Source: Athripsodes cinereus
Taxonomy: Eukaryota; Arthropoda; Insecta; Trichoptera; Leptoceridae
DNA length: 64,000 nucleotides
Assembly: GCA_947579605.1 (NCBI GenBank)
Contig: OX388328.1
Span: 12,503,684 to 12,567,683, forward strand
Direction of reading: 5' to 3'
Below are positions 33,155 to 43,374 of this stretch, in pieces (the first letter of the stretch is position 1; each line of letters opens with the position of its first letter). The notes beneath the pieces were generated by a model that saw only the letters and a program-made list of their open reading frames with translations, ran no database searches and had not been told where the DNA came from. A program made the position numbers and the translations under genes.

Positions 33155-33610
33155 AAACGGTGCGCTGTGAAAGAAGATGAAATAGAACCTTGTTTATCCC
33201 ACAGGAATACTTTCATTCATACCATCACGGCGTTTCCTACCAGCAGGGTGACGAGCGGTGGTGGAAGTGCATGTCGTCATATGCGTGCCTTCAATAATAC
33301 ACCTAATTTAAAACTTACAAAAATACATTCATATTAAGAAATATATAGGTACCTACAAACGGTGCATTGTGAAAGAGGCTGAAATAACAGACAGATAAAA
33401 TTTAAATGAAATATTCCATCATATTAAAAAAAATATATAAAAAACGGTGCACTGTGAAAGAGGCTGAAATGACAGATTAAATTTAAGTGACATTCCATCA
33501 ACAATAAACTTACAAAAAATATTCATATTACAAAATATATAAAAACGGTGCACTGTGAAAGAGGCTGATGACATTGGTCTCCAGAGATGACAGTACTCCA
33601 TCAACAAGCA
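33155..33610 (+). repeat. degenerate tandem array, ~85-101-bp units
   Basis: AAACGGTGC[A/G]CTGTGAAAGA-type motifs start at 33155, 33357, 33442 and 33543, followed by a GGCTGAAAT-like stretch and usually ATTCCATCA. Interval DNA repeats CTTACAAAAA and ATTCATATTA. Units differ by substitutions and indels. Confidence 0.75.
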
Positions 33611-33619
33611 GATAACGTG

Positions 33620-34048
33620 TCCTTTCAAAATTCCTTGTTACCTACTAATCCTCATTTCCTTAAGCATCAGTAGCGGCAGTAGTAGACTTGATAATAGTTT
33701 AGTTAAGGGGGGGGCGCTGGGGTGCAGACAGCCTCACACCAGTAATACGACCCCTCCCCTTATGTAATTTCGTGTATATTCTACCCACTCACTACAATAT
33801 AATAATATTATTTACATCAGACTGGGCCGGTGTGAGGCAAGTGGGGAATGGGGCAAGGTCGTCGGCACCCCTCCCCCCCCGACTATTTTATTTTTTAGCG
33901 TTACGTAGACGTTATAAAATATTATAGAAAACTATTATGGAACAAGCCTTGTATACTACATTTGTAGTATATTATTTTATATTATACTAGATTTTAAACC
34001 CGTTGAATTGCGTGCATCCATCTGTCGAAAAAAATCTGTAACCTATAA
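33620..34048. other. unassigned, with GC-rich patches
   Basis: G- and C-runs near 33710 and 33875 are unusual for the window. No gene was recognised. Confidence 0.4.
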
Positions 34049-34050
34049 AA

Positions 34051-34765
34051 TCTGTGGTAACAAGGTAAAGGGGCGTGAGTCAGTTTTACGATATTGAGTT
34101 ATTCCCTCCACAGAAATGTAGATATTATGACATACCTAGTGATGTGAGAAGAGAAAATTCTCCAAAGAAATTTCTCGAGAACAAGAAATTTCTCCTCTGA
34201 TGGAAGAGAAATTTCTCTCCATAATTTTTCTTAGTGGTATTATGACCTTTCGCCCAGTAAACTTCGCAGCCAACTTGATAGATCCAAAAATTTGTGAGGC
34301 TGATTAAGACCTAAATCAGAGGTTATTAACACTTTTTATCCATGTACGTACCTGCAATTTTTTTTAACTTAAATATGGGCATGTGGGGTGTCAAACATCA
34401 AGATTTTTCATCAGTTATTAGCAATTTTTTCTATGCAGGTACCTAACATTTTTTTGTTTCCATAATTAATTGTAGCTAAGATATTGGTGATAAATTGTCT
34501 CAAAATTTGTACATTGTTATTGATTGATTGAATAAAGTGTTTATTATTATTATTATACTGTTAAATAAAAAATTAAAAAAAAATCTCTGAAAATTCTCTA
34601 CTTCGAGATTTCTTAAATTATTACTTTCGTAAATTTCTCGACAAATTATTTCTTGAGAGATCCACAACACTAGTCATACCTCTATGACATTTCCCTACAT
34701 TTCTGTGAAGGGAACAACTCAATACTGTAAAACTGACTCATGGCCCTTTATCTTATCACCACAGA
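34051..34765. mobile_element. MITE-D, split by hAT MITE-G
   Basis: CTGTGGTAACAAGG..GAGTCAGTTTTAC at the left is inverted at the right as GTAAAACTGACTC..ATCACCACAG, and ACAGAAATGTAG pairs with CTACATTTCTGT. The arms meet around an inserted MITE-G. Confidence 0.75.
34137..34672. mobile_element. hAT-like MITE-G, copy 2
   Basis: Begins TAGTGATGTGAGAAG and ends CCACAACACTA. Flanking octamers GACATACC (34129-34136) and GTCATACC (34673-34680) agree at 7 of 8. Inner arms carry GAAATTTCTC palindromes. Confidence 0.8.
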
Positions 34766-34769
34766 TATA

Positions 34770-35070
34770 TATTTGGATTTGACAGATCCATTCTGATATC
34801 TCGGAAGAACCATGTTTACACAATGTTACATTGTACAAATTTAATTGGAAGATGTGAGAAAGGCTTCCCAACTCTTGAACACCATAGAGTAATTAAAAAA
34901 TAACCTGCTTATTTGATCTTTGGTGATCACTTAAACTAGCCTATAAAATAGAGAAATTGAAGGTATGTGAAGGCGAAATAAGTATATTAACATAGTGCTC
35001 GTCCTCTCTACCTACCCCAATTTAGATGCAACGTGAGTGTATACTGTATAGTATAGTGAGAAACAGCATA
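34770..35070. other. unassigned
   Basis: No feature that I can support. Confidence 0.4.
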
Positions 35071-35079
35071 GGTGTATAG

Positions 35080-35130
35080 CATATTTGGGTTAGTTAGAAG
35101 AAATCGCGTCTCTGCGATAAACTCGACCAA
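35080..35130 (+). repeat. LINE tail repeat J fragment
   Basis: TTTGGGTTAGTTAGAAGAAA and CTGCGATAAACTCGACC; truncated. Confidence 0.55.
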
Positions 35131-35276
35131 TGTGGAAAATTATTGGCATATATCATAATATAATCATATTACTTATTTTTGTTTTAATATTTTGTACAAG
35201 AAAGTTTATTTATTTTTATTATAGTAACCAATATTCATTATGTAACAATCAAAGCGATTTGTATATTCATTCTTGC

Positions 35277-35375
35277 AGTAGTGAGTCCTTAGTCAGCGGA
35301 CCAACTGCATTTAATTAACATGCATTTAGTCCTTTCCGTGCTTATAAAATTTAAGACCTTCGAGATTGGTTGCAT
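35277..35375 (-). repeat. SINE-A 3' fragment
   Basis: AGTCAGCGGACCAACTGCAT and ACATGCATTTAGTCCTTTCC. Diverged, head absent. Confidence 0.6.
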
Positions 35376-35701
35376 TTCATTATACAATTAGATTTTCCCA
35401 TACAAAAATGATGCTCAGAGACAAGCTTAATTAAAGACGGGATTTTGTACAGAAGGCATTGTATTTTCTATACCTTAGCCGGTTCAAACATCCTTAGCAC
35501 ATAAACATACACACTTATACCTATACACCCATATATAGATACATACATATGAACATACAGAAATATTTATGTATATAAAAAACATCGGAAAAACGCCTTT
35601 TTCATTATGAAAAATATTACAAGATCAGAATACCTACAGAGGATAAAAAGTCACTTCAATTCTTGCCAGATTAGGTAAAATATAGAAAACATCTATAATT
35701 A

Positions 35702-35895
35702 CTATTTATCAAATCCTGACGCTGAATCCAAAGTGGGGTAGGCATAGAGAACCGAAAGCCATATTGATATATTTTTACATTCTTTATTCACTGCTTCCAC
35801 ATTCATACTGCAATTTCTCATACAGGCACGCCGATTTCTCTCACTCAACACGCGACCGTTTTTTGAGACATTGATCCACGTGATCAAAACAAGTA
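35702..35895 (-). pseudogene. LINE-A C-terminal fragment
   Basis: Minus strand reads GRVLSERNRRACMRNCSMNV and LSVLYAYPTLDSA. The long open frame extending to 36415 also reads a SINE-A and simple repeats, so the 237-codon frame is a chimera and not a gene. Confidence 0.75.
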
Positions 35896-35933
35896 ATTCT
35901 CGGAGGAAACACATTTTTACGTAACTATTTATT

Positions 35934-36150
35934 ACTACTACTACTATACCACCACAGCATATACCACAAGTCGGGTAGCCAGCAGCGAAACAAACGTAAG
36001 TTATAAACGTGCAGAATTTCCTCTCCGTGCCATTAAAAAATAAGACATTAAGGATGGGTGGCAAGTCTAATACGTGAGGTTTTACGCACAGACTGAAAAA
36101 CTCATAAAAAAGAGTGGGATACCAATTCTTAATAAGGAACTCCAAGAGAT
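35934..36150 (-). repeat. SINE-A, near full length
   Basis: Starts (TACTAC)n, the complement of a (TAG)n tail, then ACCACAAGTCGGGTAGCCAG and GGATGGGTGGCAAG, ending at the head ACTCATAAAAAAGAGTGGGA. Confidence 0.75.
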
Positions 36151-36293
36151 AAATATATATTTGTGGGTGTGTGTGTGTGTGTGAATATTTAAATATATAC
36201 CTATAGTCATATGTGAGTAGTTTTATTCGTGTGTACAAATACAATAATAAATATATATTTTTGTAAGTTATGTATTTTATATAAAAATGTACT

Positions 36294-37169
36294 AGAGATG
36301 CATCGAATAGTATATTTGACCGAAAACCGAATGACCGAATATTCGGCAAAACAATGGTGAGAGCGTGCGGTACTCCCGACCTCGCATCTTCTTGTAGGTG
36401 CATCATAGACATCATAATGTATCTGCTAGACTTGCAGCGCGGTACATTTTTTCCAAATTTTTGTGTTTCAACATTAATAATAACAGTAATAACGAAATCA
36501 AAGATATGTGGAGAACACCTACCACAATCATCGTGCCTATAGTGTTGTCTGTGAATGGTTTAATACCTAAGAGTCTGTCAAGCAATCTCAGAAAACTGGG
36601 AGTAGATGACAGGCTCAAATACAGCATGCAGAAGGCCGTACTTCTATCGTCCACCAGGATAGTAAGAAGGTTTTTGTCCCTGTAGCTCTGTAAGTGATCT
36701 CCCATGGTTGTACTATTTCATAGAACATCATGGAAGAATCAACTCAAATAATGTTGGGGTTCTACATTTTGAATATAAATTTATTTTAATGTATTATGGT
36801 TTTTGTTATTTAATGTTATATTTATATTTTATTGTTAATCTTATATTGTGTTCAAAATGTAGAATCTAATATTGTTTTGTAAAATTAATGAGATATGAAA
36901 CAATAATAATATTATGTTGTTTCACTCCATATCAAATTAAATAATTAATTAATTATATATTTGAGGATTAATAAAATTATGCATCTGCAGCTGACAATGA
37001 AATAGCAACAATCTACAAGCTTAGTTATTAGTTCCTTCCAGTTTTACATTTAAACTGTTCGGCAGAACACCGAATAATAGACTCAATATTCGGTATTCGG
37101 CCGAATAGTAAAAATGTTGACAAATAGACAGAATACCGAATAGTTGCTTAAAATATTCGATGCATCTCT
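36294..37169. mobile_element. hAT-like element carrying a LINE fragment
   Basis: AGAGATGCATCGAATA at the left and its exact inverse TATTCGATGCATCTCT at 37154-37169. Subterminal ATTCGG motifs are dense at both ends. No 8-bp duplication could be confirmed and no transposase is present. A LINE fragment fills the left interior. Confidence 0.75.
36372..36700 (+). pseudogene. LINE C-terminal fragment inside the hAT-like element
   Basis: Plus-strand frame reads TTIIVPIVLSVNGLIPKSLS, then LRKLGVDDRLKYSMQKAVLL and TRIVRRFLSL. The pattern P-V-x-G-L-x-PK-L..L-G..QKA-LL-T-RI-R-FL is a terminus I know from several insect non-LTR elements. The upstream part is frameshifted; no core domain. Confidence 0.65.
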
Positions 37170-37439
37170 CAAAAAACGTCGACAAATTAAATATATATGT
37201 AAAAATTGTTATATTTTTCTACGCACCTACGTGTACAGTTATAAGGGTTTTTTTTTCTTTTTTACAGGGGGTTGTAGACGAAAAAAAATGAAAATATGAA
37301 ATATTTCACAGTATGAAAAAAAAATTATATGTTTATGAAAAAAAAACTTTCTAAATATCACAGTATTTTTCACGAGTGTGGTAACCAGTGAGAATACTTC
37401 TAGAATAATCTAAAACTTAATATACTAGTAGTCTTATGG

Positions 37440-37665
37440 CTTAAAGGTTTTCATGGCGATCTGATTGCTGTTTTTCAGATTTGCCATGTCTAGTTTTGTT
37501 TTGTCAACGTTTCGGTGCACACGTTGAACCCATCTTCAGGATGAGAAATATCTCTTGTCTACTATCTTTTTTTCTTTTTTCTTTTGGTTTTGCTTTATTT
37601 TCTTTCCTGCTGAGATCGCCTTGGCCAAAATCTGTCTTAGTGCAGGGTGATATTTTGAAGATAAT
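37440..37665 (-). repeat. repeat K with hammerhead-like core, arm 1
   Basis: On the minus strand CTGAAGA (37533-37539) is followed by a GGGTTCAACGTGTGCACC hairpin region and GAAAC (37509-37513). CTGCTGAGATCGCCTTGGCC (about 37608-37627) recurs inverted near 38480-38501, so 37.4-38.5 kb is bracketed by inverted arms. Confidence 0.55.
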
Positions 37666-37721
37666 AATGATTTCTCATTACTCATTACTAGTAAGTTCAA
37701 AAAAAAATTCATTTAAAATAT

Positions 37722-37868
37722 GGTAAATTCAGACATTTACCATCTTCAGTTCAGCAATTCAGTTTGTCACCCATCTTGAACGTCAAAATATTTGTGTGCA
37801 TTGAGAAGACAGTTTGTATTTTTATTACATGCGGCTGGTCTGCTGGCTTCCCCACTTGTAGAATACAT
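37722..37868 (+). repeat. SINE-A, body and 3' end
   Basis: TTTACCATCTTCAGTTCAGC to GGCTTCCCCACTTGTAGAAT. The tail merges with a (CATA)n run. Confidence 0.65.
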
Positions 37869-38158
37869 ACATACATATACCATCACGTAGCTTCCCTCGT
37901 GGGGTAGGCAGAAAGGATCGAGCGACACCTACTTCTATCATAGCATACATCTTTCGCTTCCGTCACTGTCATACAATTCCTCATGTAGGCTGCTCTGCTA
38001 TTCAATGCGCTCAACACGTGACCATCCCGTAAGATTTGATTTAAATGATCTTGCCATTTGATCATCGGACGTCGAACGTCTCCGAGCATCAAATATATCT
38101 CATTGGTCATTCTGTTCTCATTTATTCTTTACACATGCTCAAACCATCGTAATTTATT
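37863..38158 (-). pseudogene. LINE-A C-terminal fragment
   Basis: Minus strand reads RRPMIKWQDHLNQILRDGHV, then AYMRNCMTVTEAKDVCYDRS and SAYPTREAT. Its 3' end is CTACCCCACGAGGGAAGCTACGTGATGGTATATG plus (TATG)n, as expected for LINE-A. Confidence 0.8.
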
Positions 38159-38189
38159 TACTTGTAGACTAATAATAATAATTATTATA

Positions 38190-38433
38190 ACATAACATAA
38201 CATACATAGATATTTCACACAGATCGAGCTAGTCCCAAACTAAGATGAATCTTGTATTATGGGTACTAACGCGACGATTCACACATATACAATGCACTAA
38301 ACATATATGCATGTAACACCCAGACCCAGGACAATTTGAAAAAGGTCATTCCTCAATCTGTCCTGCCAGGAATCGAACCCGGGACCTCGTGACTCAAAGG
38401 CAAGAGCGTTACCTCCGCGCCACACCGGCTGAC
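38190..38433 (-). repeat. SINE-C, tRNA-derived, near full length
   Basis: On the minus strand the head runs GTCAGCCGGTGTGGCGCGGA with an A-box-like GGTGTGGCGCGGAGG, anticodon-arm-like CTCTTGCCTTTGAG and a B-box GGTTCGATTCC (complement at 38369-38379). The body contains TAGTTTGGGACTAGCTCGAT and the tail is (TTATG)n. Strong tRNA likeness makes this a tRNA-derived SINE rather than a tRNA gene. Confidence 0.8.
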
Positions 38434-38447
38434 ATTACTATTATTCT

Positions 38448-38505
38448 AAAAATATCACCCTGCACTGAGACCATAACAGCTTTTGGCCAAGGCGATCTCA
38501 GCAGG
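38448..38505 (+). repeat. repeat K arm 2 (inverted)
   Basis: ATATCACCCTGCACTGAGAC and TTGGCCAAGGCGATCTCAGC are the inverted counterpart of 37607-37665. Confidence 0.6.
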
Positions 38506-38814
38506 AAAACTATAAAAAAAATATAATTTACCCTCATGGTATTGTAATAGAGGCATGGTATTAATAGAAAGAAAATATTTTATTATAATGAAACGAAACA
38601 CCCTGTAGATTTTTTCAAGTTGTGGAATGAGGGTCACCCTATGTCGTAATTCTGTATCTGAGTGGTGTGAGTGACTGGTGGAAAGAAAAAAATGGGTGGA
38701 AAGAGTGAAAGAGATGGACAGAGGTAGTCAGAAAGAGAGAGAAAATCAGACAGAATGTGTTGTAGTTGAAAGTGGTAGGGTAAACCGTACCCTAACTGAT
38801 CCGTTATATAAAAC

Positions 38815-38890
38815 CAACTATGCCGTCACAGCATATCCTACAAGTGGGGTAGCTAGCAGATCAGCAGAATGTAATAAAAATTAAAATAGT
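38815..38890 (-). repeat. SINE-A 3' fragment
   Basis: CACAGCATATCCTACAAGTG and GGGGTAGCTAGCAGATCAGC; head absent. Confidence 0.7.
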
Positions 38891-38913
38891 CTCTACTTTT
38901 TACTAATCACCTG

Positions 38914-39060
38914 CCCCCCTAGACAAGTACGCATTTTTCGATCGACTTCAAACGAATTTACAACAATCTACCTACATGTACCATGTAATTATGCGTTATT
39001 GTTGCGGCTGGTCGTAAATTCGTTTCTAGTCGATCGACAAGTGACGGTTTGTCTAGCGGG
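38914..39060. mobile_element. MITE-B, intact copy with CTG duplication
   Basis: CCCCCCTAGACAAGTACG at the left is inverted at the right end as TTTGTCTAGCGGGG. CTG flanks both ends (38911-38913, 39061-39063). It interrupts or abuts the LINE-A copy at 39062-39400. Confidence 0.75.
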
Positions 39061-39061
39061 G

Positions 39062-39405
39062 CTGGTCACTGTCATACAATTCCTCATGTATGTTTTCCTG
39101 TTCAATATACTCAACACGTGGCCGTCTTGTGGGATTTGCTTTAGATGATCTTGCCATTTGATCCTCGGCCGTCCACGTCTCCGAGCACCATTCCTCTCAG
39201 CCAAATATATCTTCTTAGTCATTCTGTCCTCATTCATTCTTTCCACGTGCCCAAAGCATCTTAACTTATTTACATTCATCCTTGTTATTACACCAACTTT
39301 CATTCCACATTCCTCTCGTATATCACTGTTACGCACACGATCTCTCAGACTTTTACCACACATCCTTCTCAACAATCTCATTTCTACTGCATTTATGCCA
39401 CTTTA
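39062..39405 (-). pseudogene. LINE-A C-terminal fragment
   Basis: Minus strand: LLRRMCGKSLRDRVRNSDIR, ITRMNVNKLRCFGHVERMNE, GARRRGRPRIKWQDHL and YMRNCMTVT. The conserved W of RWFGHV is C here. It ends abruptly at MITE-B. Confidence 0.8.
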
Positions 39406-40490
39406 TAATTATTTATAATTTATTAATATAGTATGTTTTATTAATAAACAAAATTATTCTTGATTATTCGAACAAGTGCACCAGAAAATTGAAGATGATT
39501 GCGACCAGTTATTTAACCGTTTCCCCTTCACTAGCATACTTTGTATGTATGTTTTTTGTACTACATACTTGACGTAAAAAATTTTTTTTATTCGATCTCA
39601 CGTAGTCGGTGTGAGGGCACTATTCAACATTCGAGCCGGCCCTGTCTAATGTAACATTTTAAACTTAAAAATACAAATAAAAACATAATTTCAACTCGAA
39701 ATTTTGAGTTTATAATGTCGGTGACTTTTTCATCTAAGTGGCAATTAAAAAACTAGGCCGTCAGACAAAAGAACGCGCGCGATTCGAACAGATTTGAATT
39801 ACGAATGTTTGGGTTGTTCGTTTGTTTTTGTTGTTCTTTTTGATAATTTCGAACTGTTTTCAAATTCAATTTCAAACATCTCCTGAATTTTGTTTAATTT
39901 TATTAGTTTTATATAGTTTAAGTAAAAAAATCAGTTATCTTTCATACTAAAAATAATAGAAATTATTTTTGTAAACAACATAACCTCGAAATTTGTTTTC
40001 GTTGAATAATCAATACAAAAGTGCTGATTTTTCACATTTTTTCGTTCATTTTTCAGTATTTAATCAAAAAAAGTTTTAATAGTGTGTTTTAAATAGTTTA
40101 GAGCTAACTCTCTGACCTATTTACCCGCAATTAAGTGGTAATTAAAAAACCCACCCCACTATTTTCGTCCTGCCTTATTTTACAGTGGTTCTCAATCTTC
40201 TCAAGTGCAAACTGTGATATATTTTTTTTATAGCTTTTGATGATAATATTATTACTGTGATATTTAGTGCTGTTTTGTGATTCATTTTCGGCTGTGATAA
40301 ATATAAATCAAGGATTGCTTTTTTCGACTATATATTTTACGTAAGTATACATACATACATACCTAATATTTTTGTAAAATTCATTCGGTTGGTTGAAAGA
40401 ATCCGTGCAATGGCTGGCAAAGAATATCTAGATATTTTATCTAAGACTTCGAGTGTCTTTGAAAAGTAAGGTATCCATAAAACATCACAA
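39406..40490. other. unassigned ~1.1 kb
   Basis: No gene or named repeat. AAGTGG[C/T]AATTAAAAAAC occurs near 39737 and 40133 in direct orientation; the DNA between could be a small mobile element, but no TIR was found. A short patch with CGCGCGCGATTCG lies near 39775. Confidence 0.4.
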
Positions 40491-40494
40491 TAAG

Positions 40495-40815
40495 ACATGA
40501 AAGTCATCCTCTCCGCGCCAACAAAAGTAAATACAATCAGAATTAGTACAGCATACCTTATCACTGCTGAATTGTAGATGTAAATTTCTAATCTTCTTCT
40601 AAAATTGCCTTATTAGATCCCTCCGACGTTGTCGATCACCATGGAAAGGCATCTTTGTACTACGCAATTCGAAACAATTCCTCTACCCATTCTATTCTTA
40701 CATAAATATTAATTGTCTTAATTGTGAGATTTTTCGAACACCTACCTTTTACAGGACACTCGAAAACTTGCAGAAAAAAGTAGGAGACTTATTCTTATTC
40801 ATAAGTGGGGCAACC
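40495..40815 (-). repeat. SINE-A in two pieces
   Basis: 40495-40575 carries part of the 3' region and body (CATCCTCTCCGCGCCAACAA, ACTGCTGAATTGTAGATG); 40735-40815 carries the head (CACCTACCTTTTACAGGACA, CTCGAAAACTTGCAG). About 160 bp between them is unidentified. Confidence 0.65.
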
Positions 40816-41029
40816 AGCTTTGAAAGGACTCTCCACACGCCCGAATATCTCAGGAGCTAAAGACTCCTAATTATTCGCACTTGCAAACAGAAAATTTGTC
40901 CTCACAGGCGAGCCACAGTGGAAGGCCGGATTGGCCGGCCGGCCTAATCCGCGTTGTGGGCTACTGTAAACTTTCAATATCTTCTTAAGGGAGAGAAACA
41001 CCGATACACATATTTTAATGGAAGCTAGT

Positions 41030-41400
41030 TTTCTAACTAAGTTTTTAAATTATCAATATTAATTTTAATTTCGCGACCGGTTTCGACACGTTAGTGTCAT
41101 TGACGAGCACTTTGAAATCTTCGTCAATGACACTAACGTTCCAAAACCGGTTGCAAATTTAAAATTAATAGTGATTATCTTCTATTATCTAATAGTGCAT
41201 TGTATATGTGTATCGCCGTGTTAGTACCCATAATACAAGATTCATATCTTAGTTTGGGACTAGCTCGGTCTGTGTGAATTGTCTATACGTGTTATGTGTT
41301 ATGTTATGTGTTATCTAATAGCATAGTAAGAAAGCTCGATTCAATTAATCATGTCGCGAAATTATCACATCGTAAATGCTACTAATATAAATTATATTTT
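41030..41400. mobile_element. fold-back repeat P, copy 1
   Basis: GCGACCGGTTTCGACACG, TTAGTGTCATTGACGAGC, a short centre, then the inverse ending CCAAAACCGGTTGC. Flanks match the copy at 43035-43296 (AATCATGTCGCGAAATTATC). Split by a SINE-C fragment (41196-41310). Confidence 0.7.
41196..41310 (+). repeat. SINE-C fragment with 11-bp target duplication
   Basis: TGCATTGTATATGTGTATCG to a (TTATG)n-like tail. TTATCTAATAG flanks both ends (41185-41195 and 41311-41321). It is a 5'-truncated insertion, as expected from target-primed reverse transcription. Confidence 0.8.
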
Positions 41401-41689
41401 ACTTTAAAATGGTACATGGATCCGAAATGCTCACATAAGAAAAAAAAATCGGTACAAAAATTTAGCAATTAAATAAATAAACACAGTTTGAGATTCGCTG
41501 AAATAGAGTTATGTAGACAGTATAAATTAACAATTATAATATAATTAACTCTTTATGAGATGTCTCCCGTTACTTGTTTATCTCACTCTGTTATGGGGGA
41601 TAATAGGGCGATATTTGTAAACATCAAAATAATATTATTATATTCAACATTTTAAAATTAATTAGTGCACACTTTTTTTATATGATGAG

Positions 41690-41990
41690 ACCACGGAATA
41701 ACTTCACTGTCGCCGCTCTTTTTGCAAGTTTTTGAGTGTACTGTAAAAAGTAGAATTTTCATAAAAAAATTCATTGGTCCCTCACTCTTTTCGAGTGTCC
41801 TGTAAAAGGCAGGTGTTCGAAAAAAATAAGACATTTTACATCTCAAATTCAGCGATAAGGTTTGCCCCCCATTCTGACTGTCTTAATTTTTTATAGGTAC
41901 AGAGGAGACGGTTTGATTGTTTATTACATGCAGCTGGTCTGCTGGCTACCTCACTTGTGGGATATGCTGTGATGGAGTGGTAGTAGTACA
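41690..41990 (+). repeat. SINE-A, full length with an extra head
   Basis: A first degraded head (41690-41765) is followed by a second (GGTCCCTCACTCTTTTCGAG) and a complete body and 3' end with (GTAGTA) tail. Confidence 0.75.
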
Positions 41991-41994
41991 GTTG

Positions 41995-42070
41995 GGCCTT
42001 TTACAGTAGGACACTCGAAAACTTGCGGAAAAGAGTGGGAGACCGATTCTTTACCGGGTGCTCCATGGAA
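41995..42070 (-). repeat. SINE-A head only
   Basis: TACAGTAGGACACTCGAAAA, AGAGTGGGAGACCGATTCTT and CCGGGTGCTCCATGG. It is inverted relative to the copy just upstream, making a head fold-back pair. Confidence 0.75.
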
Positions 42071-42074
42071 AAAT

Positions 42075-42860
42075 AATAAATCTCTATATTAAAGATTTAT
42101 AAACTTACTATTATTGTCAACCATCATACCTACTAAAGATCAGAGTAATACAAAAAACATGAAAAACATTTTTGATAAAGAAAATTTATTTATAGATGTC
42201 GAGGGTTTCAAATTAAAAGTGAATTAAAACGAATATTTTTTTTTATTTATTGGTAAAAGCACATAACAGATAACAACTATAAATATGGTTTAAAAAAATA
42301 GAAAAAGGTCGTTCATAGCTCAGCTGTCATCCACGAACATGTACCACAGTTAAGTCATTTATTTAAGTAACACACATTCCGCCCGCTCATTCATCTGTTC
42401 TCACTAGCATATCACACAAGCAGCCATCGCTAATATACAAAATATAATATGAAACATACAAAATAGAAAATAAGAAAAAAAAAACGTATTGGCTCTTATT
42501 TTTTAATTATTTGCATGGAGAGGACGATGAGCATATTTGTAAGATGAAGCAAGCTCTCTGACTACTTCACATCTGGGAGAAACCATGATGATATTGGTAT
42601 TTGCATTATAGCACAGACTTAGTCTATATATATACTTAACAAATTTTTCCAGACTGCCTTGGTTTTTCAGGGCGTTTTGTTTCAGCGACAAGAGAAAAAG
42701 GCGAACAGCTGTTCTTATTCCTGGAATAACAAAACACTCACCAGACAGTGGTGTGCCTACTGCTTCCAGGGTGGGTGCTCCAAAAACTGAAACAATGAAC
42801 GATTGAAGTAGGTTGAGTAATGTCAGGTTTACACTGTCAAACAAAATTTTATTCCCAGAG
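42075..42860. other. unassigned
   Basis: A 113-codon minus-strand open frame (42503-42844) shows no recognised motif. I do not call a gene. Confidence 0.4.
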
Positions 42861-42864
42861 GTCC

Positions 42865-43365
42865 TACTACTACTATTAATATACCATCACGGGATATCCC
42901 ACAAGTGGGGTAGCCAGCAGATCAGTGGCATTTTATAAACGTGCAAACTGTCCTCTCCAACAACAAAAAAACAGTAAGAATGGGTGGCAAACCTCATCAC
43001 TGCCGAATTTAAGATGTAAAATGTCTTTATTTTAAATAATGAGTTTTATTTACTATACATTTAATGTATCACTAATGATTGTTTAATAGGTCTGCGACCG
43101 GTTTCGATATGTTAGTATCATTCACGAGCAGATATAAAACTGTATTAAACCTGCTCGTGAATGATACTAGCCTATCGAAACCGGTCGCAGACCTATTAAA
43201 AAATTAGTGATAATTTAAATACATACTAAATAAAACTCATTATTTAATCATGTCGCGTAATTATCACATAGTTAATGCCAAAAACATCGAAAATATTGTC
43301 TTTATTTTTTCGAACACCTGCTTTTTTCGGTATCACAATCGAAAACTTACGGAAAAAGGTTTTCT
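42865..43365 (-). repeat. SINE-A split by fold-back P
   Basis: The 3' end and body lie at 42865-43034 and the head at 43297-43365. The two parts join exactly when the insert and one copy of the 12-bp duplication are removed. Confidence 0.8.
43035..43296. mobile_element. fold-back repeat P, copy 2, with 12-bp duplication
   Basis: 262 bp, inserted in SINE-A with TGTCTTTATTTT on both sides (43023-43034, 43297-43308). Two inverted arms each contain CGACCGGTTTCGATA-type sequence (the reverse reads TATCGAAACCGGTCG). Variable 10-15-bp duplications and this motif suggest a Penelope-like terminal repeat; inference. Confidence 0.75.
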
Positions 43366-43374
43366 TTTCTTGTA

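Noticed and set aside
33155..33610. CRISPR-like array
   Set aside because: Units are unequal, diverged and include the spacer DNA as part of the repeat; the setting is eukaryotic with no cas genes.
35702..36415. 237-codon minus-strand open frame, the longest in the window
   Set aside because: It reads through a SINE-A, a simple GT repeat and a LINE-A tail; only its last ~60 residues resemble a protein, and those belong to the LINE.
38340..38433. Possible tRNA gene (good A- and B-box, minus strand)
   Set aside because: It continues into a ~150-bp body with a (TTATG)n tail that recurs elsewhere in the window, and its arms do not form a clean cloverleaf by eye; a SINE fits better.
42503..42844. 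113-codon minus-strand gene
   Set aside because: No motif, signal peptide or conserved pattern is visible, and the frame ends at a SINE-A boundary.
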